Source: Bacillus aquiflavi
GTDB taxonomy: Bacteria > Bacillota > Bacilli > Bacillales > Cytobacillaceae
Reading direction: 5' to 3'
Assembly: GCF_019915265.1 (NCBI RefSeq)
Contig: NZ_CP082780.1
Coordinates: forward strand, 3,348,001-3,412,000
Length of the DNA: 64,000 bases
Below are positions 10,080 to 19,768 of the stretch, piece by piece. The notes beneath the pieces are model-generated. The model did no database searches. It worked only from the letters and a program-made list of their open reading frames with translations, and was not told where the DNA came from. Every line of letters begins with the position of its first letter. Position 1 is the stretch's first letter. A program made the position numbers and the translations under genes.

Positions 10080-10640
10080 TTAGGTTAATATTTCCAAAAA
10101 GTAATTTTTAACGTCTTTACCACAGATTTTTTTCCCATCGATTATAATTACAGAATCTTTTATACTATCTATATTTTTAAGTTCCTTAAAAATAACGTTA
10201 ATAAATTTACACTTCTCATAGGAAACATCCTTTAAATCTATATTTTCAAAAATAACATTTTCGAAAGTTACTTTTTTAAAATATCCACTTTCAAACTTAG
10301 TTGATTTTATTTGTGAATTTTTAAATATTGAACCTATAAAAATTCCCCTGAAAAAGTTACAGTCCTTAATAAGCGTTTCATTAAAATTGGTATGGTTTAG
10401 CTCAGATTTAATAGAAGATGAGCCTAAGATTTCAGAACTAAGGAATTTGGAATAGGATAAGTTATTAGAACTTAAATCAATTTTTTCTAATTTTACATTT
10501 GTTAAATAACGTTAATGATTCCCGAATTAGATAAATCTAAATCATTTAATTTTAAATTTATAAAAGCATCGTCTTTTTAAAAAAGTTGTTCTCCTTTATC
10601 TTCAGACAAACTCTCATTCCATAATAAATGTTTTCTTATT
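10080..10640 (-). pseudogene. Pentapeptide-repeat protein, frameshifted relic
   Basis: On the minus strand a stop-free run of about 135 codons ending at TAA 10082-10080 reads TNVKLEKIDLSSNNLSYSKF, then FFRGIFIGSIFKNSQIKS, FENVIFENIDLKD and so on. This is the A(D/N)LXX-type pattern of pentapeptide-repeat proteins. It has no start in frame. A likely original ATG near 10640 (MDDKLKQNKK) is separated by at least two frame changes. A similar gene lies at 16304-16902. In this setting such proteins are probably immunity-related, but that is inference. Confidence 0.7.
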
Positions 10641-10737
10641 TTGTTTTAATTTGTCATCCATACTTTATCTCCTTTTTATTTTGGCCATATTTCAAACCCC
10701 ATAGAATTTAAGCAACAATATGAATCTAGCAAATAGA

Positions 10738-10933
10738 TTAGGGCTTTTGTGTTGGTTTTACATGGAGTGACCTTGTTTGTCAGAGCCAGCCCCATAATGC
10801 TGGTTTCATGGCTCAAGAATATATGCCCGCAGAGGCTCTGTTTCAAACCATCTTAGACATAAGAAACACATTGAAAAGGAAGTATCCCAAAACGGATCAC
10901 AACCCTTATAATGATTGTTTTAAAGAGTGTTGA
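10738..10933 (+). pseudogene. Unrecognised short coding-like fragment
   Basis: After a TAG near 10738 an open + frame reads CVGFTWSDLVCQSQPHNAGF, then MAQEYMPAEALFQTILDIRN, and ends CFKEC before TGA at 10931-10933. The composition looks like protein coding, yet the frame is short and has no convincing start. I do not recognise the parent family. Confidence 0.35.
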
Positions 10934-11020
10934 CATTCCAACTTAAATATATTTGATATAATCGTTCAAAATACAAAAAAAAGTGAAGAAAAACATTTTT
11001 TCTCCATCTAGACAACTCCT

Positions 11021-11560
11021 TTATGACAAAAAATACCTCTCTAAATCTTTTTTATTAACTGGATAAACCGTTCCTGTAGGATCATTATATTCATTTCCAT
11101 CAATATTTTCAGTCCATCCACAAGCTGCACATTCTAATAACAGCTTTTCTTTTCCATCATTATTTTTTAACAATATATATCTTAACTCATCGTTTGGAGT
11201 TATTGGACAATCTTTTCCCGAATATATTGTTATCATATCCCACAAGGTATCTCGAATAGACATCACTAATGTATCTATATCATCATAATCTCCCCTCAAT
11301 CTTTTTTCCTCTAATGGTAAAGATATATCAGGATTTTTAACTAAATAGTTATCTGGATTAAGAGTTATCAATACGTTTAAATCCCATTTTTCTAAAATAG
11401 TATCCGTGAAAAACTCTCTATTTTGATTTATAAATCTCACAAATGCTAAATAATAACTTTTAAAATCCTTTAAATTATTTTTATTTGAAAATATAGAATA
11501 ATATTGTTTTAGTAGGTCTTTATCAAGCAAACCATTTTTTTTCATAATATTCTCCTTCAA
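11021..11560 (-). CDS. Putative immunity protein, 179 residues
   Basis: Not recognised by family. It is an intact acidic soluble protein with a C-terminal CAACGW segment in which the two Cys could bind a metal. It lies directly downstream, on the same strand, of an orphan toxin-tip cassette (11819-12410), the normal place for a cognate immunity gene. The start with MKENIMKKN is supported by a purine-rich upstream region; MKKNGLL at 11545 is an alternative. Function is inferred from position only. Confidence 0.55.
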   Translation of the reverse strand: MKENIMKKNGLLDKDLLKQYYSIFSNKNNLKDFKSYYLAFVRFINQNREFFTDTILEKWDLNVLITLNPDNYLVKNPDISLPLEEKRLRGDYDDIDTLVMSIRDTLWDMITIYSGKDCPITPNDELRYILLKNNDGKEKLLLECAACGWTENIDGNEYNDPTGTVYPVNKKDLERYFLS

Positions 11561-11639
11561 TAAAGTTAAATTATCTCTTGGGTATTCATCTACATCTTAT
11601 AGTAGTAACATCTTACAAGGATCTATACAGAGTATTCTT

Positions 11640-11818
11640 ACAAGCAATTATCCGCCCTAACGACCATCCTAGTATATTCTGATAAGAAATGTATGATCGA
11701 GCTCAAGGGCTTTACATTTCACATGTTCATGGTCCCTCACCCTTCTATATCTCCCCAGATTGGAGTCCATGAACTCCTTATCCTATGTATCCTGCGGTAG
11801 AGACCAGAAATGCTACTA
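11640..11818 (-). mobile_element. Degenerate repeat, probable group II intron remnant (copy 1)
   Basis: The reverse complement of 11700-11815 has the same order of blocks (CGCAGGATAC, a GGAT/AAGGA block, ATGGAC/ATGGAACC, CCAATC, then GAAGGGT/GAGGGTT) as 17120-17225. Copy 2 at 17090-17240 retains a stem resembling the conserved stem after a group II intron ORF. Both copies are too eroded to class. They are unlike the intact-looking intron at 34.9-36.8 kb. Confidence 0.4.
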
Positions 11819-12410
11819 TTATTTAAGTTTAGGAACAGGATACGCAGTAATTAAATTTCCCGCTCTATCAGTATATATTTCTATATAACTCGTGGGTTTT
11901 CCACCATATTTTAGTGCGGTGTTTCCAACAATTTCGCCAGTATCAACAACACGTTTATATTGTCCTCCTGGTATTTCTGTTACTTTTGAGCTCACAACTT
12001 TTTTAGATTGAAGTATTTGTTTTAATCTTTCAGGAGTCACTAAAAAAATAGAGCGGCTATTTGCTAAAGGCCTATTAAAATGACCTTCATAAATATGCTT
12101 AAATCCAGCTGACACAGGTTCTCCTGATTTCCTAAGCGGAGTAAATCTAGTAGGACCATTTGTAACATTAATTCTAGATTGTACTATTCCTACATGTAGG
12201 TTAGCTCCGCTGGCTTTCTTACTAACATCCCCAACACTTACCGACACTTTCCCACCACGACTGTCTCCAAACGCTTCCTTACTCGCTTGGTGGATTCGAT
12301 TGTACAAGTCATCCATGACATTGTATGGAATCGGATTAGCTGTGCCTGTGGCAAAAGCGGGAGTTAATCCTTTAGTAATCGGTATCGGTGGGGGATCTTA
12401 TTTGGTGAAG
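11819..12410 (-). CDS. Orphan polymorphic-toxin C-terminal module
   Basis: The 165-residue frame from ATG 12316 begins MDDLYNRIHQASKEAFGDS, identical to an internal segment of the larger toxin at 13183-14565. It then switches to a different C-terminal domain. Coding homology to the larger gene continues upstream to about 12410, where a C run is one base shorter (5 versus 6), breaking the frame. The tip (HFNRPLANSRSIFLVTPERL, then YIEIYTDRAGNLITAYPVP) resembles the BECR-fold nuclease toxins that end with a TAYP-type strand; that fold call is from memory. Such orphan tips can recombine into the full-length toxin. It is followed by a putative immunity gene. Confidence 0.65.
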
Positions 12411-12684
12411 TTGTCTTTTCGAGTTTTACTGCTTAATTTGCTTTTTATCGGTACGCTTAATGACATAAAAAAGCTCCCCAAAGTAATCAGATTTTTTTCC
12501 TTGTCACCTTGAGAAGAGCATTATATCACTTTACTTGACATTCACTTGTTTTTTTAAAAGTTCCCTTCGTAAAAAATTCTACACCAACACTTACTATAAT
12601 TACCCATATAATGAATAGTTTTACATATGTTATCAAAAAATATGATAAACAATTTTTCCAAAGTTCTCTTAATTATAGGATTAC
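12411..12684. other. Intergenic, AT rich, no gene seen
   Basis: It lies between the immunity gene at 12685-13170 and the duplicated linker of the orphan cassette. Its left edge marks where similarity to the main toxin gene ends. No other feature was recognised. Confidence 0.5.
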
Positions 12685-13170
12685 TTATATTTTATACGAT
12701 TTAGTAAACCATTCGTAATTGGTCTCAATTCCCTTTTTCTCCTCATTATCCAATCCATGGTATTTCTCATTAATTAACTTTAATGTTTCTTTTTCTATTA
12801 ATTTACCAAATTTTCGATTACTCTCCATTGATAAACCATCCATTATTTCTCCAAGAACGACTGATGGGAAAATATCTAAATATTTTTTGGTTAATTCTAA
12901 AGCTTTATCTTTATCAGAACTAAAAAGAAGACTCATAGCTGTTGCCTGAAGGTATTTATCCCCTAACCTATTTTCAATAATATTGTTGCATAATTTACTA
13001 GCACATTTATGTTCTCTTATGGATAATTCACTCAGCGCTGTTCCTACTTCATCATAATTTTCCATTTTCTCTACAATATTTATTAACTCACCATCAGACA
13101 TTCTTTCTGCATAATCTTCAAAATTTACTAATCTGTCTACTTCATAATTAGATATATTATCTTCTTTCAT
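12685..13170 (-). CDS. Putative immunity protein, alpha-helical, 161 residues
   Basis: An intact, soluble and almost wholly helical protein, reminiscent of short HEAT-like immunity proteins (SELSIREHKCASKLCNNII, then ATAMSLLFSSDKDKALELTK). It starts 13 bases after the toxin gene stop on the same strand, the usual toxin-immunity arrangement. The family is not recognised; the role is inferred from context. Confidence 0.6.
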   Translation of the reverse strand: MKEDNISNYEVDRLVNFEDYAERMSDGELINIVEKMENYDEVGTALSELSIREHKCASKLCNNIIENRLGDKYLQATAMSLLFSSDKDKALELTKKYLDIFPSVVLGEIMDGLSMESNRKFGKLIEKETLKLINEKYHGLDNEEKKGIETNYEWFTKSYKI

Positions 13171-13182
13171 TGATTTTTCTCC

Positions 13183-14565
13183 TTACTTTATTGGAATCAA
13201 TTTAATAGTTGATAAATATGGCTTTCCGTCTACCAAGCTCCAAGTAGTTAAAACTTTTAACTTTCCATTTGGTCCTTCTAAAACACTAGGCACATCTACC
13301 CTATTATTTGCTGTAACCTTTTTCCCTACCTCCATGATGTTATCCATAATCATTTTATTATTAACTGTAGTATCATTTAATCCTATAGATGTTAATTTTT
13401 CCGACATATCTTGAGATCTTTGGACATTATGTTTCATATTTTCCAGCTTTTTTATTCTCTTTTGGTTTTCAGGGTTTTTATCAAAAACTTTTCTTTGATT
13501 TTGTTTAAATTGTTTCAAATCAAATAACTCTCTTTTAATAGTTTCTAAATCTCCATTAACTTTGCCTCGCATATATTTCTCTATTTTATCAACAGGTATT
13601 ATAGTTTCACCGTTTGTATAGACCTTTATTTTTTTTCCACTAGATGGAGCAGTTATTTCTTCAAATTTAAATTTGTTCACTTCACTGGCTTTCTTACTAG
13701 TTCCTCCAACTTCTATGGACACTTTCCCACCACGACTGTCTCCAAACGCTTCCTTACTCGCTTGGTGGATTCGATTGTACAAGTCATCCATGACGTTGTA
13801 TGGAATCGGATTAGCTGTGCCTGTAACAAAAGCCGGAGTTAAGCCTTTATTAATCGGTATTGGTGGGGGGATCTTATTTGCAACATTTCCTACTTTTCCA
13901 ACATGACCGAGTTTTGCAGCGTTTCCAAGCTGACCTGCTCTACTTAATCCTTTATCTCCGATTACGCCAATCCCAATTGTTGTTAAACCATAGGAGAAGA
14001 ATTCAGCGCGGCTGTGGGCATCACCGTTGATGACATCTCGATTCCAGGCGTTTTTCATCCCTTCCCACATATATTTTGGGAAATTGATTACTTTATCCTT
14101 CATTTCTTCTAGCCTTTTCTTTGGGTCATGGATGAGTTGATAAGCGAAGATGGCTTTTTCAATATAATTAATGTCACCCGGTTGTAAATTTTTCTCGGCA
14201 AATTTGTATAGAGAAACGAGACCGTCTATCGTATCACCAAGAGCTTTTCCCATTCCATCAATGACACCTTCAAATGCACGATCAACGGGTGAAGTAATGA
14301 CACCATCCCTTATTTCTTCGGGGATTGCTGGAACAACTTCATAATGAACTTTACCAGATCTGTCGGCTTCCATCACAATCAAGCCGTCTGCATATACATG
14401 ATATTTGATACTGTTGTCGTTTCCATATGCCTCTCTTTCGACTGTATTGATTGGCTCAAGTCCGACCTTTTGCACTAAGCTACCTAAAAGCTTGCGATAA
14501 GCCTCGCTTGTCATCATTTTTGATACGCTGTCATGAGAAATTGGCAATTGACCGTTTTGAGTCAT
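13183..14565 (-). CDS. Polymorphic toxin lacking its N-terminal export domain
   Basis: A 460-residue product starting MTQNGQLPISHDSVSKMM. The frame is open only 10 codons further upstream, so the LXG-type N-terminal domain expected before such a region is missing. The middle holds a hydrophobic glycine-rich stretch (FFSYGLTTIGIGVIGDKGL, about 185-205), then a proline-rich linker ending NPIPYNVMDDLYNRI that is duplicated in the orphan cassette. The tip ends VLTTWSLVDGKPYLSTIKL, compatible with a BECR-like nuclease but not firmly recognised. An immunity gene follows at once. Secretion is unlikely without the N-terminal domain, so this is probably a silent or donor cassette. Confidence 0.7.
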   Translation of the reverse strand: MTQNGQLPISHDSVSKMMTSEAYRKLLGSLVQKVGLEPINTVEREAYGNDNSIKYHVYADGLIVMEADRSGKVHYEVVPAIPEEIRDGVITSPVDRAFEGVIDGMGKALGDTIDGLVSLYKFAEKNLQPGDINYIEKAIFAYQLIHDPKKRLEEMKDKVINFPKYMWEGMKNAWNRDVINGDAHSRAEFFSYGLTTIGIGVIGDKGLSRAGQLGNAAKLGHVGKVGNVANKIPPPIPINKGLTPAFVTGTANPIPYNVMDDLYNRIHQASKEAFGDSRGGKVSIEVGGTSKKASEVNKFKFEEITAPSSGKKIKVYTNGETIIPVDKIEKYMRGKVNGDLETIKRELFDLKQFKQNQRKVFDKNPENQKRIKKLENMKHNVQRSQDMSEKLTSIGLNDTTVNNKMIMDNIMEVGKKVTANNRVDVPSVLEGPNGKLKVLTTWSLVDGKPYLSTIKLIPIK

Positions 14566-14735
14566 CCAATAGCCAACATCATTTTTTTGAATACGCTAAA
14601 TTATTTTTCATTATCTATTTTTTCTATCGAAAATGGTGAAGAAGTTATTCCTATATATTTTTTTCGGTACACGTATTTCTTAATGTTCCTGATTTAATTT
14701 TTACTCCTTTCATACAATATCTATCTTTTAATGCT

Positions 14736-15444
14736 TTATTGATAATGAACCATTTCATAAGGATAAAATGGAATGTCTTTTAAATCACTATCATCAAGCT
14801 GTAGTATCTTCGCTATGCACCACTCTCATAACTCCAATAGCCATTATAAATATCATTTTTATTTAGATGTGAATCGTACCACCCAGTATCATTATGACCT
14901 TGATACCATTTCTCCTTTAAATAATATGTTAATAGTTTTAATGCCTCATCTTTGTCTTTTGCATTAGTTACATCATAGAGTACGCTATACGGTCTGTAAA
15001 TAAAAACTCTTTTGCTGTTTTCCTCCAATTTTTATCTATAGAATTAAATAAAAAATGAACTAAATAATCATTTAAATTAGCATTTTGAACTAGCTTTTGT
15101 AGTTGATGAATATTGTTTTGTGAAACGTTAATCATAACTCCAATAGATAACATCCATACTAATCTAACATAACCACTTTCTTTATTCCAAATTTTACCCA
15201 TTACTTCAATAATCTCAGGATATAATAATTTAATTTCATCAATTGGAGCTCCCATAGAGTATAAACAATTTAATTTATTAAAGTAACTATTCTGAATGAC
15301 AATATATGCTCTTTTCAGTCCAGCATCCTCTTCTCCTCGTTGTATTCTTACTTTATCCGCCATTGCTTTATACTTCATTATTTTACGATTTTCATTTTCT
15401 AAATACTTTTTGAAATAAGTTATATTTTTAAGATTATCTCTCAC
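14736..15444 (-). pseudogene. PoNi-like immunity protein (DUF1910/DUF1911), two frameshifts
   Basis: Three frames read in series give one protein. MRDNLKNITYFKKYLENENR and onward runs to FLFNSIDKNW (DUF1910-like). A frame change near 15000-15030 leads to RPYSVLYDVTNAKDKDEALK and WYDSHLNKNDIYNGYWSYES (DUF1911-like). A one-base loss near 14811 leads to AKILQLDDSDLKDIPFYPYE, ending at TAA 14738-14736. This order is typical of immunity proteins against PoNe DNase toxins. The gene is broken, and no matching intact PoNe toxin is present. Confidence 0.8.
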
Positions 15445-15454
15445 TTTATTTTCT

Positions 15455-15563
15455 TCACTCCTGCTTTTCTATTTTTCCTAATGAATTTAAAACAGATTCA
15501 GAAGCCATTGCGCCAATATAATACATCGGCGAGAAAATTAAAGCGCTTAAATCATCAAATTAA
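15455..15563 (-). pseudogene. C-terminal scrap of a secreted-toxin gene
   Basis: A short frame reads DDLSALIFSPMYYIGAMASE and ends KIEKQE before TGA, a few bases upstream of the PoNi-like pseudogene. Upstream the frame is blocked. Position suggests it is what remains of the cognate toxin or an accessory protein; identity is not certain. Confidence 0.4.
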
Positions 15564-16303
15564 AAATCCAGATGTTATCCTCCATGGCTAGCGAGTTAAG
15601 ATTGAGTAAAAATAAGCCTGTTCAATTATGAACAGGTTTTACAATGTTAGTGGCTAATTATCTAATCTATTTTTCAATCTTTGGTATAGTGAGATTGACT
15701 AGAAATCACTACCATACAGAAGAGAATTTATTTGTATCTTCCAAGGTATCCTTATTAATTTCAGATAATAGAAAATCCTTTAATTTATTTAGCAAAATCA
15801 CCGTTTTTTTTCATTCATCATAAACTATTTTTATTTTCGTTTCATTTTTTGTTCCCACAATTTCTCCAGTTTCTATTATTGCTAAAAGAATTCTGTCCTC
15901 GAGTACCTAATCCATTATCAATTGCATCAATAACTTTACGTTTTTCAAAGCGTTAGAAACCAATTGAGATACTTCTTCTTGAGTGTCAGCTAAAAATTTC
16001 CTAGATCTTTTTAGCAGTTGAACTACTAAAATGTTTATTTTTAATTTCAAAAGTAGAAATATCTAAATCCGATAAGATTTTCTTACCTATTTTAATCCTA
16101 ATTTTTAGTTCAAAAAGTAATATTATTTTCTTCAAAAAATTCTATCCATTTTTATTGGTGCACTATCTAAACTAAGCCCGACACTTGTTAAACCATAGGA
16201 GAAGAATTCACTACTGGTACAGGCATTCCTATAAATTACAGGTTGCTAATTCATATATAAAATTAAAGAAAAAACATATCATTTAATAATTTTTTTTCCA
16301 AAA
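15564..16303 (-). pseudogene. Degenerate toxin-cassette remnants
   Basis: No open gene. The 26 bases at 16185-16210 are identical to 13980-14005 inside the main toxin gene, and flanking bases are similar, so this is a third decayed copy of the toxin middle region. A hairpin GCCTGTTCA/TGAACAGG at 15614-15635 followed by TTTTAC may be an old terminator. Confidence 0.55.
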
Positions 16304-16902
16304 TTAAACATTATTATGCTGTATTAACCATTCAATAGCCTGATTTTTCTCTAAGATGATTGGCTGTTCAGCAGTCCCAATGTTAATTGAGATAACGATT
16401 GCTTTTTTCTATATTTTTTTAAATTATTTAATTTTGAATCGGAAAAGATCGTTTCATCTATAACTGATAACTCAAAATCTATATTATCTAATTTTGAACC
16501 AGTAAAATTCGTTTTTTGCAATCCACTGGAAATAAATTTACTACTAGAGATAGTTGAGCAGGAAAAATCTGTTTCATATAAATCTGCTTTAGAAAAATTA
16601 GACATCAGTATTCTTGCACTTTTAAAAGAGGCATAATCAGCTTTTGATTTTGTAAAAGTGACTTCTTGTATACTCGTATTTTTAAAATTTGACGAATATA
16701 GTTCTGCTCTAAAAAAATCAGTTTTTATCAGTTTCACACCACTAAAATTACACTCAATTAGTGTACTCTCAGTTAAATCTAAGTTTGAAAAATTAACTTT
16801 TGTTAAATCTATTTCATCTAATACTAATTTTTGGCCAGCACTTCCTATGGTTTTTAAAAATAAATCATGCAATTTTATTTTTTCTACTAGATTAGCATAC
16901 AT
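16304..16902 (-). pseudogene. Pentapeptide-repeat protein with 1-nt frameshift near its end
   Basis: The 183-residue frame has clear pentapeptide repeats (VNFSNLDLTESTLIECNFSG, FRAELYSSNFKNTSI, FSKADLYETDFSC). After KKYRKK the frame reads QSLSQLTLGLLNSQSS and stops. Adding one A to the A6 run near 16411-16416 instead gives KAIVISINIGTAEQPIILEK and a natural end at TAA 16306-16304. The loss of one A is therefore the likely cause. Start ATG 16902 follows GGAGGATATTA. It may be an immunity-type protein; this is inferred from its neighbours. Confidence 0.75.
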
Positions 16903-17039
16903 TAATATCCTCCTTCAATAAAGTTAGTAATATCTATCGAATACTCCATTTTTCTCATGTTTTCACATATACCTAATAGTTGACACCTTTGATCCCATTG
17001 GGGGATTGAGAATATATATTGAAAATTTATAAATATTTT

Positions 17040-17323
17040 ACAGAAAGTAGACTATCCTAACATCCAATTTGGTTTAAATTGGATGTTTAAATATAACCGT
17101 GCGTAGAAGTCTCCACACAACTCACGGCCGCTAACCCTCCTATGTCTCACCGGATTGGGTTCCATACATTCCTTCGTCCTGCGTATCCTTGAGGTGGAGG
17201 TCGGATATGCTCCCTTGCAGGGTCAAAAGCCCGAATGGAAAAATAAACTCCGACTCTGCACTATTGGTATTTGTTCTTGAGATTTCATAAAGTATTCGAA
17301 GTAATTATTTATTTAAATCGACT
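17040..17323 (-). mobile_element. Probable group II intron remnant (copy 2) and IS boundary
   Basis: On the minus strand the segment near 17095-17133 can fold as GCCGTGAG...CTTCTACGCACGG, like the stem-loop that follows the ORF of many bacterial group II introns. The adjoining 17135-17225 matches the remnant at 11700-11815. No maturase reading frame remains. The right edge runs into the 3' end of the IS110-family transposase gene. Confidence 0.4.
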
Positions 17324-18615
17324 TTAAGCAGCCTGTAATGCATTGATTTGTGGTAATCCCTGTAACAGCTTCGAGCCATCAAATTCGCATTGTTTTTGAC
17401 CAATGACAAATAATACACGTAATAACTTACAACACAAGGCAATGAGTGATTGTTGTTTTTTTAAAGGGCGTTCGGGACGATTAGTATAATAGTGATGCAA
17501 AGCCTTAAAGGTTTCATTATGAGCGACGAGTGGCCGAATGGCTAAGTATAAGGCTCTTCGGAGCCCACTTCGTCCTCGTTTAGTGATTCTAGTTTGCCCT
17601 TTGAATTTTCCGGAACTATGTTCACGTAACGAAAGCCCTGCTAGGTTAACTAGTTAACTAATTGCTGTGGATGGCTATACTTGCTTATATCTCCAACCTC
17701 GGCAAATAATTGTGCAACTGTTGCTACACCTAAACCATTTATATCAATCATTTGCTTGGTGCCTGGTATTGTAGTTAGAAGAGCTTCTATTTGATTGTCT
17801 AACTGTTCTAGTTGCTCTTTATAAAGCTCATATTGGCGGATTAGAAAATCCAGTTCACGTTTGGCAAACTCAATACCAATCTGAATACCAATACTCTTTT
17901 TGGCTGTTTCTACTAGCTTAGTCGCTCGTTTGATTCCAACTCCACGTTGAACAAAAGGTTTCCATTTCAAAAGAACTTCATCAGGCTCCATTTCAATTAT
18001 TTGAGAAGGAAACGGAAATAGTTTAAGTGTGCATAAGGCAGCTTTCCCTTCCCAGTCTCCAAAAACATCAAAGAACTCTGGAAAATAACGCTGAATTACA
18101 TTTTGAATTCGTCCTTCAGTAATCATAAGCTGCCGGATGAGTTGATCTCTTACTTTGACGCCCTCTCTTAGTTCGGCATAAATGCCATCTAAAAGATTTG
18201 GTACGGAGTATCGCCCATCCTTTATCAGCTGTGCAATTACTTTGGCGTCCTTTGTATCGTTCTTCGTTGGTGAGTTGTCATCAAGCTCTTTGGATTTCTT
18301 GACATGCATTGGATTGACCAATACAAAATCATAGCCTTTAGCAGTAAGGAAATAAGCTAAATTAAGCCAATAATGTCCAGTTGGCTCAACGCCAAATATC
18401 ACATGATTTTTTTCATTTTGTTTCTGATGACGTTCTACCCATTCTAATAATGTTTGGAAGCCATGGATACGATTTTCAAAGATTAAACGTTTTCCAAACT
18501 CAATGCCACGATCATCTTGAGCTCGTGCTACGTGTTTGTCTTTGGCAATATCAATGCCAATAACTAATGTTGATGGTGTGATTTGCGAGATTTTTTGATT
18601 TTGAGTATAATTCAT
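17324..18615 (-). pseudogene. IS110-family transposase, frameshifted by an 8-bp tandem duplication
   Basis: From ATG 18615 (after AGGAGGACTCAAA) the product starts MNYTQNQKISQI and has the DEDD-type N-terminal domain (VIGIDIAKDKHVARA, then EPTGHYW and NDTKDAKVIAQL). It reaches HPQQLVN and hits TAG at 17652. There TAGTTAAC is present twice in tandem; removing one copy restores LAGLSLREHSSGKFKG and the C-terminal transposase domain with the conserved Ser region, ending at TAA 17326-17324. IS110 elements lack long terminal inverted repeats, so its ends cannot be set by eye. The transposase is presumably inactive. Confidence 0.88.
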
Positions 18616-18833
18616 TTTGAGTCCTCCTTGGTTACTTAAATTAAGGGTCCATTTTTTGCTTCGAAGCTTTGGACACCTCGTATCATACCAAGGGGACTTT
18701 TTTTGTTCAAATCGCAAATTTCTTTATTACAGGAATGCTCCCTTTTATTATTTGCTTATCATTCAAACCCTACAGGAATTATTCTGTATTCTTTATCTAT
18801 AATATAACATCGAAACAGACAAGAGGTGTACAC

Positions 18834-19331
18834 TTGAAGAAAGACAGCTTCACTACAATGAATAGCAAGGAACGGGTTGCAATCGTAAATGATCTTCTAA
18901 GTAAGGATGGCTTTGATTTACAAAAGGTGGCAGAAACACTTGAAATGAATTACTCTACCTTTACAAAACTAATGCAGGAAGATGATTATGTATTTATTAA
19001 ACGAGATAACCAGTATTACAAATTTGTTCAGGATGAAAACCAAATTATAAGTGTTACTAACCCCCAGGAGCCCGAATTGGACTATATTAAGCAAAACTTC
19101 TTAGCCCTAAAATCATTAATTGAGCAATTTAAAAATAACAATGACTTCATTTTGGACAAGCGAATTTTCCAATCTCCTAAATTTTCCACGAAGAACTTCC
19201 GTATGTCGGACGAGTTGTATAAACAATTTGTCAAAACTTGCGAAGAGCATTTTCCTCAATACAAGCTACAAGATATAATCGCCCAGTTACTTTTCAACTT
19301 CAATGAAAAATACTCCAAAAACAATGATTGA
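18834..19331 (+). CDS. Putative helix-turn-helix protein, 165 residues
   Basis: The start is taken as TTG 18834 because AGAGGTG lies 6 bases upstream; the open frame extends to 18669 but that part looks non-coding and overlaps the IS. The N terminus (ERVAIVNDLLSKDGFDLQKV, then AETLEMNYSTFTKLMQED) resembles a helix-turn-helix. The rest is charged and helical. It is not a recognised family. It converges with the BREX operon and could be a regulator of the island or a stray plasmid gene. Confidence 0.55.
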   Translation: MKKDSFTTMNSKERVAIVNDLLSKDGFDLQKVAETLEMNYSTFTKLMQEDDYVFIKRDNQYYKFVQDENQIISVTNPQEPELDYIKQNFLALKSLIEQFKNNNDFILDKRIFQSPKFSTKNFRMSDELYKQFVKTCEEHFPQYKLQDIIAQLLFNFNEKYSKNND

Positions 19332-19337
19332 AATATA

Positions 19338-19382
19338 TAAAGGCAGTTCCAAAAGTTCAATGCTTATGGAAACTGCCTTTTC
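19338..19382. terminator. Bidirectional terminator between convergent genes
   Basis: AAAGGCAGTT (19339-19348) pairs with AACTGCCTTT (19371-19380). T-rich flanks lie on both strands. The stem overlaps the last codons of the gene at 19364-19690. Confidence 0.75.
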
Positions 19383-19690
19383 ACGAATCCAATTGAGAAT
19401 AGATCTTTATTTGAGTTAGGATTGTCTATTAATCGATGAAATTTTTCAGTTAACTTCGTAAGCTGTTCTATCTTTTGTAGATCGACTATATCCAAATGAT
19501 TATTGGGAAACAAACTTTCATAGTGTCTTACTGCGGCAGGATATTCTCTATACTTGCTTCTCCTAACGAAAAGATTCCCCGATCTATGAACAACCTCTTT
19601 TTCCTTTAAAAATTCCCATTCTTTCAATTCTTCTTTTGTTAGAACTGTAAAATCTCTTGAATAAATTTTCACATCACATTCCCCATCCAA
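19364..19690 (-). CDS. Hypothetical protein, 108 residues, downstream of brxL
   Basis: Not recognised. A charged soluble protein beginning MDGECDVKIYSRDFTVLTKE. It follows brxL on the same strand after a terminator, so it may be expressed separately. Its stop lies within the terminator hairpin shared with the convergent gene. Whether it belongs to the defence operon is unknown. Confidence 0.5.
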   Translation of the reverse strand: MDGECDVKIYSRDFTVLTKEELKEWEFLKEKEVVHRSGNLFVRRSKYREYPAAVRHYESLFPNNHLDIVDLQKIEQLTKLTEKFHRLIDNPNSNKDLFSIGFVKRQFP

Positions 19691-19710
19691 CTTTTCTTTC
19701 GATATTATAG

Positions 19711-19736
19711 AAAAAGAATCGGCATTACCGACTCTT
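19711..19736 (-). terminator. Terminator of the BREX operon
   Basis: Read on the minus strand, GAGTCGG, a 5-base loop and CCGATTC are followed by TTTTT (19715-19711). It lies about 33 bases after the brxL stop. Confidence 0.85.
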
Positions 19737-19768
19737 TCCTTTAATTATGGTTACGTTCAAAACCTTTT

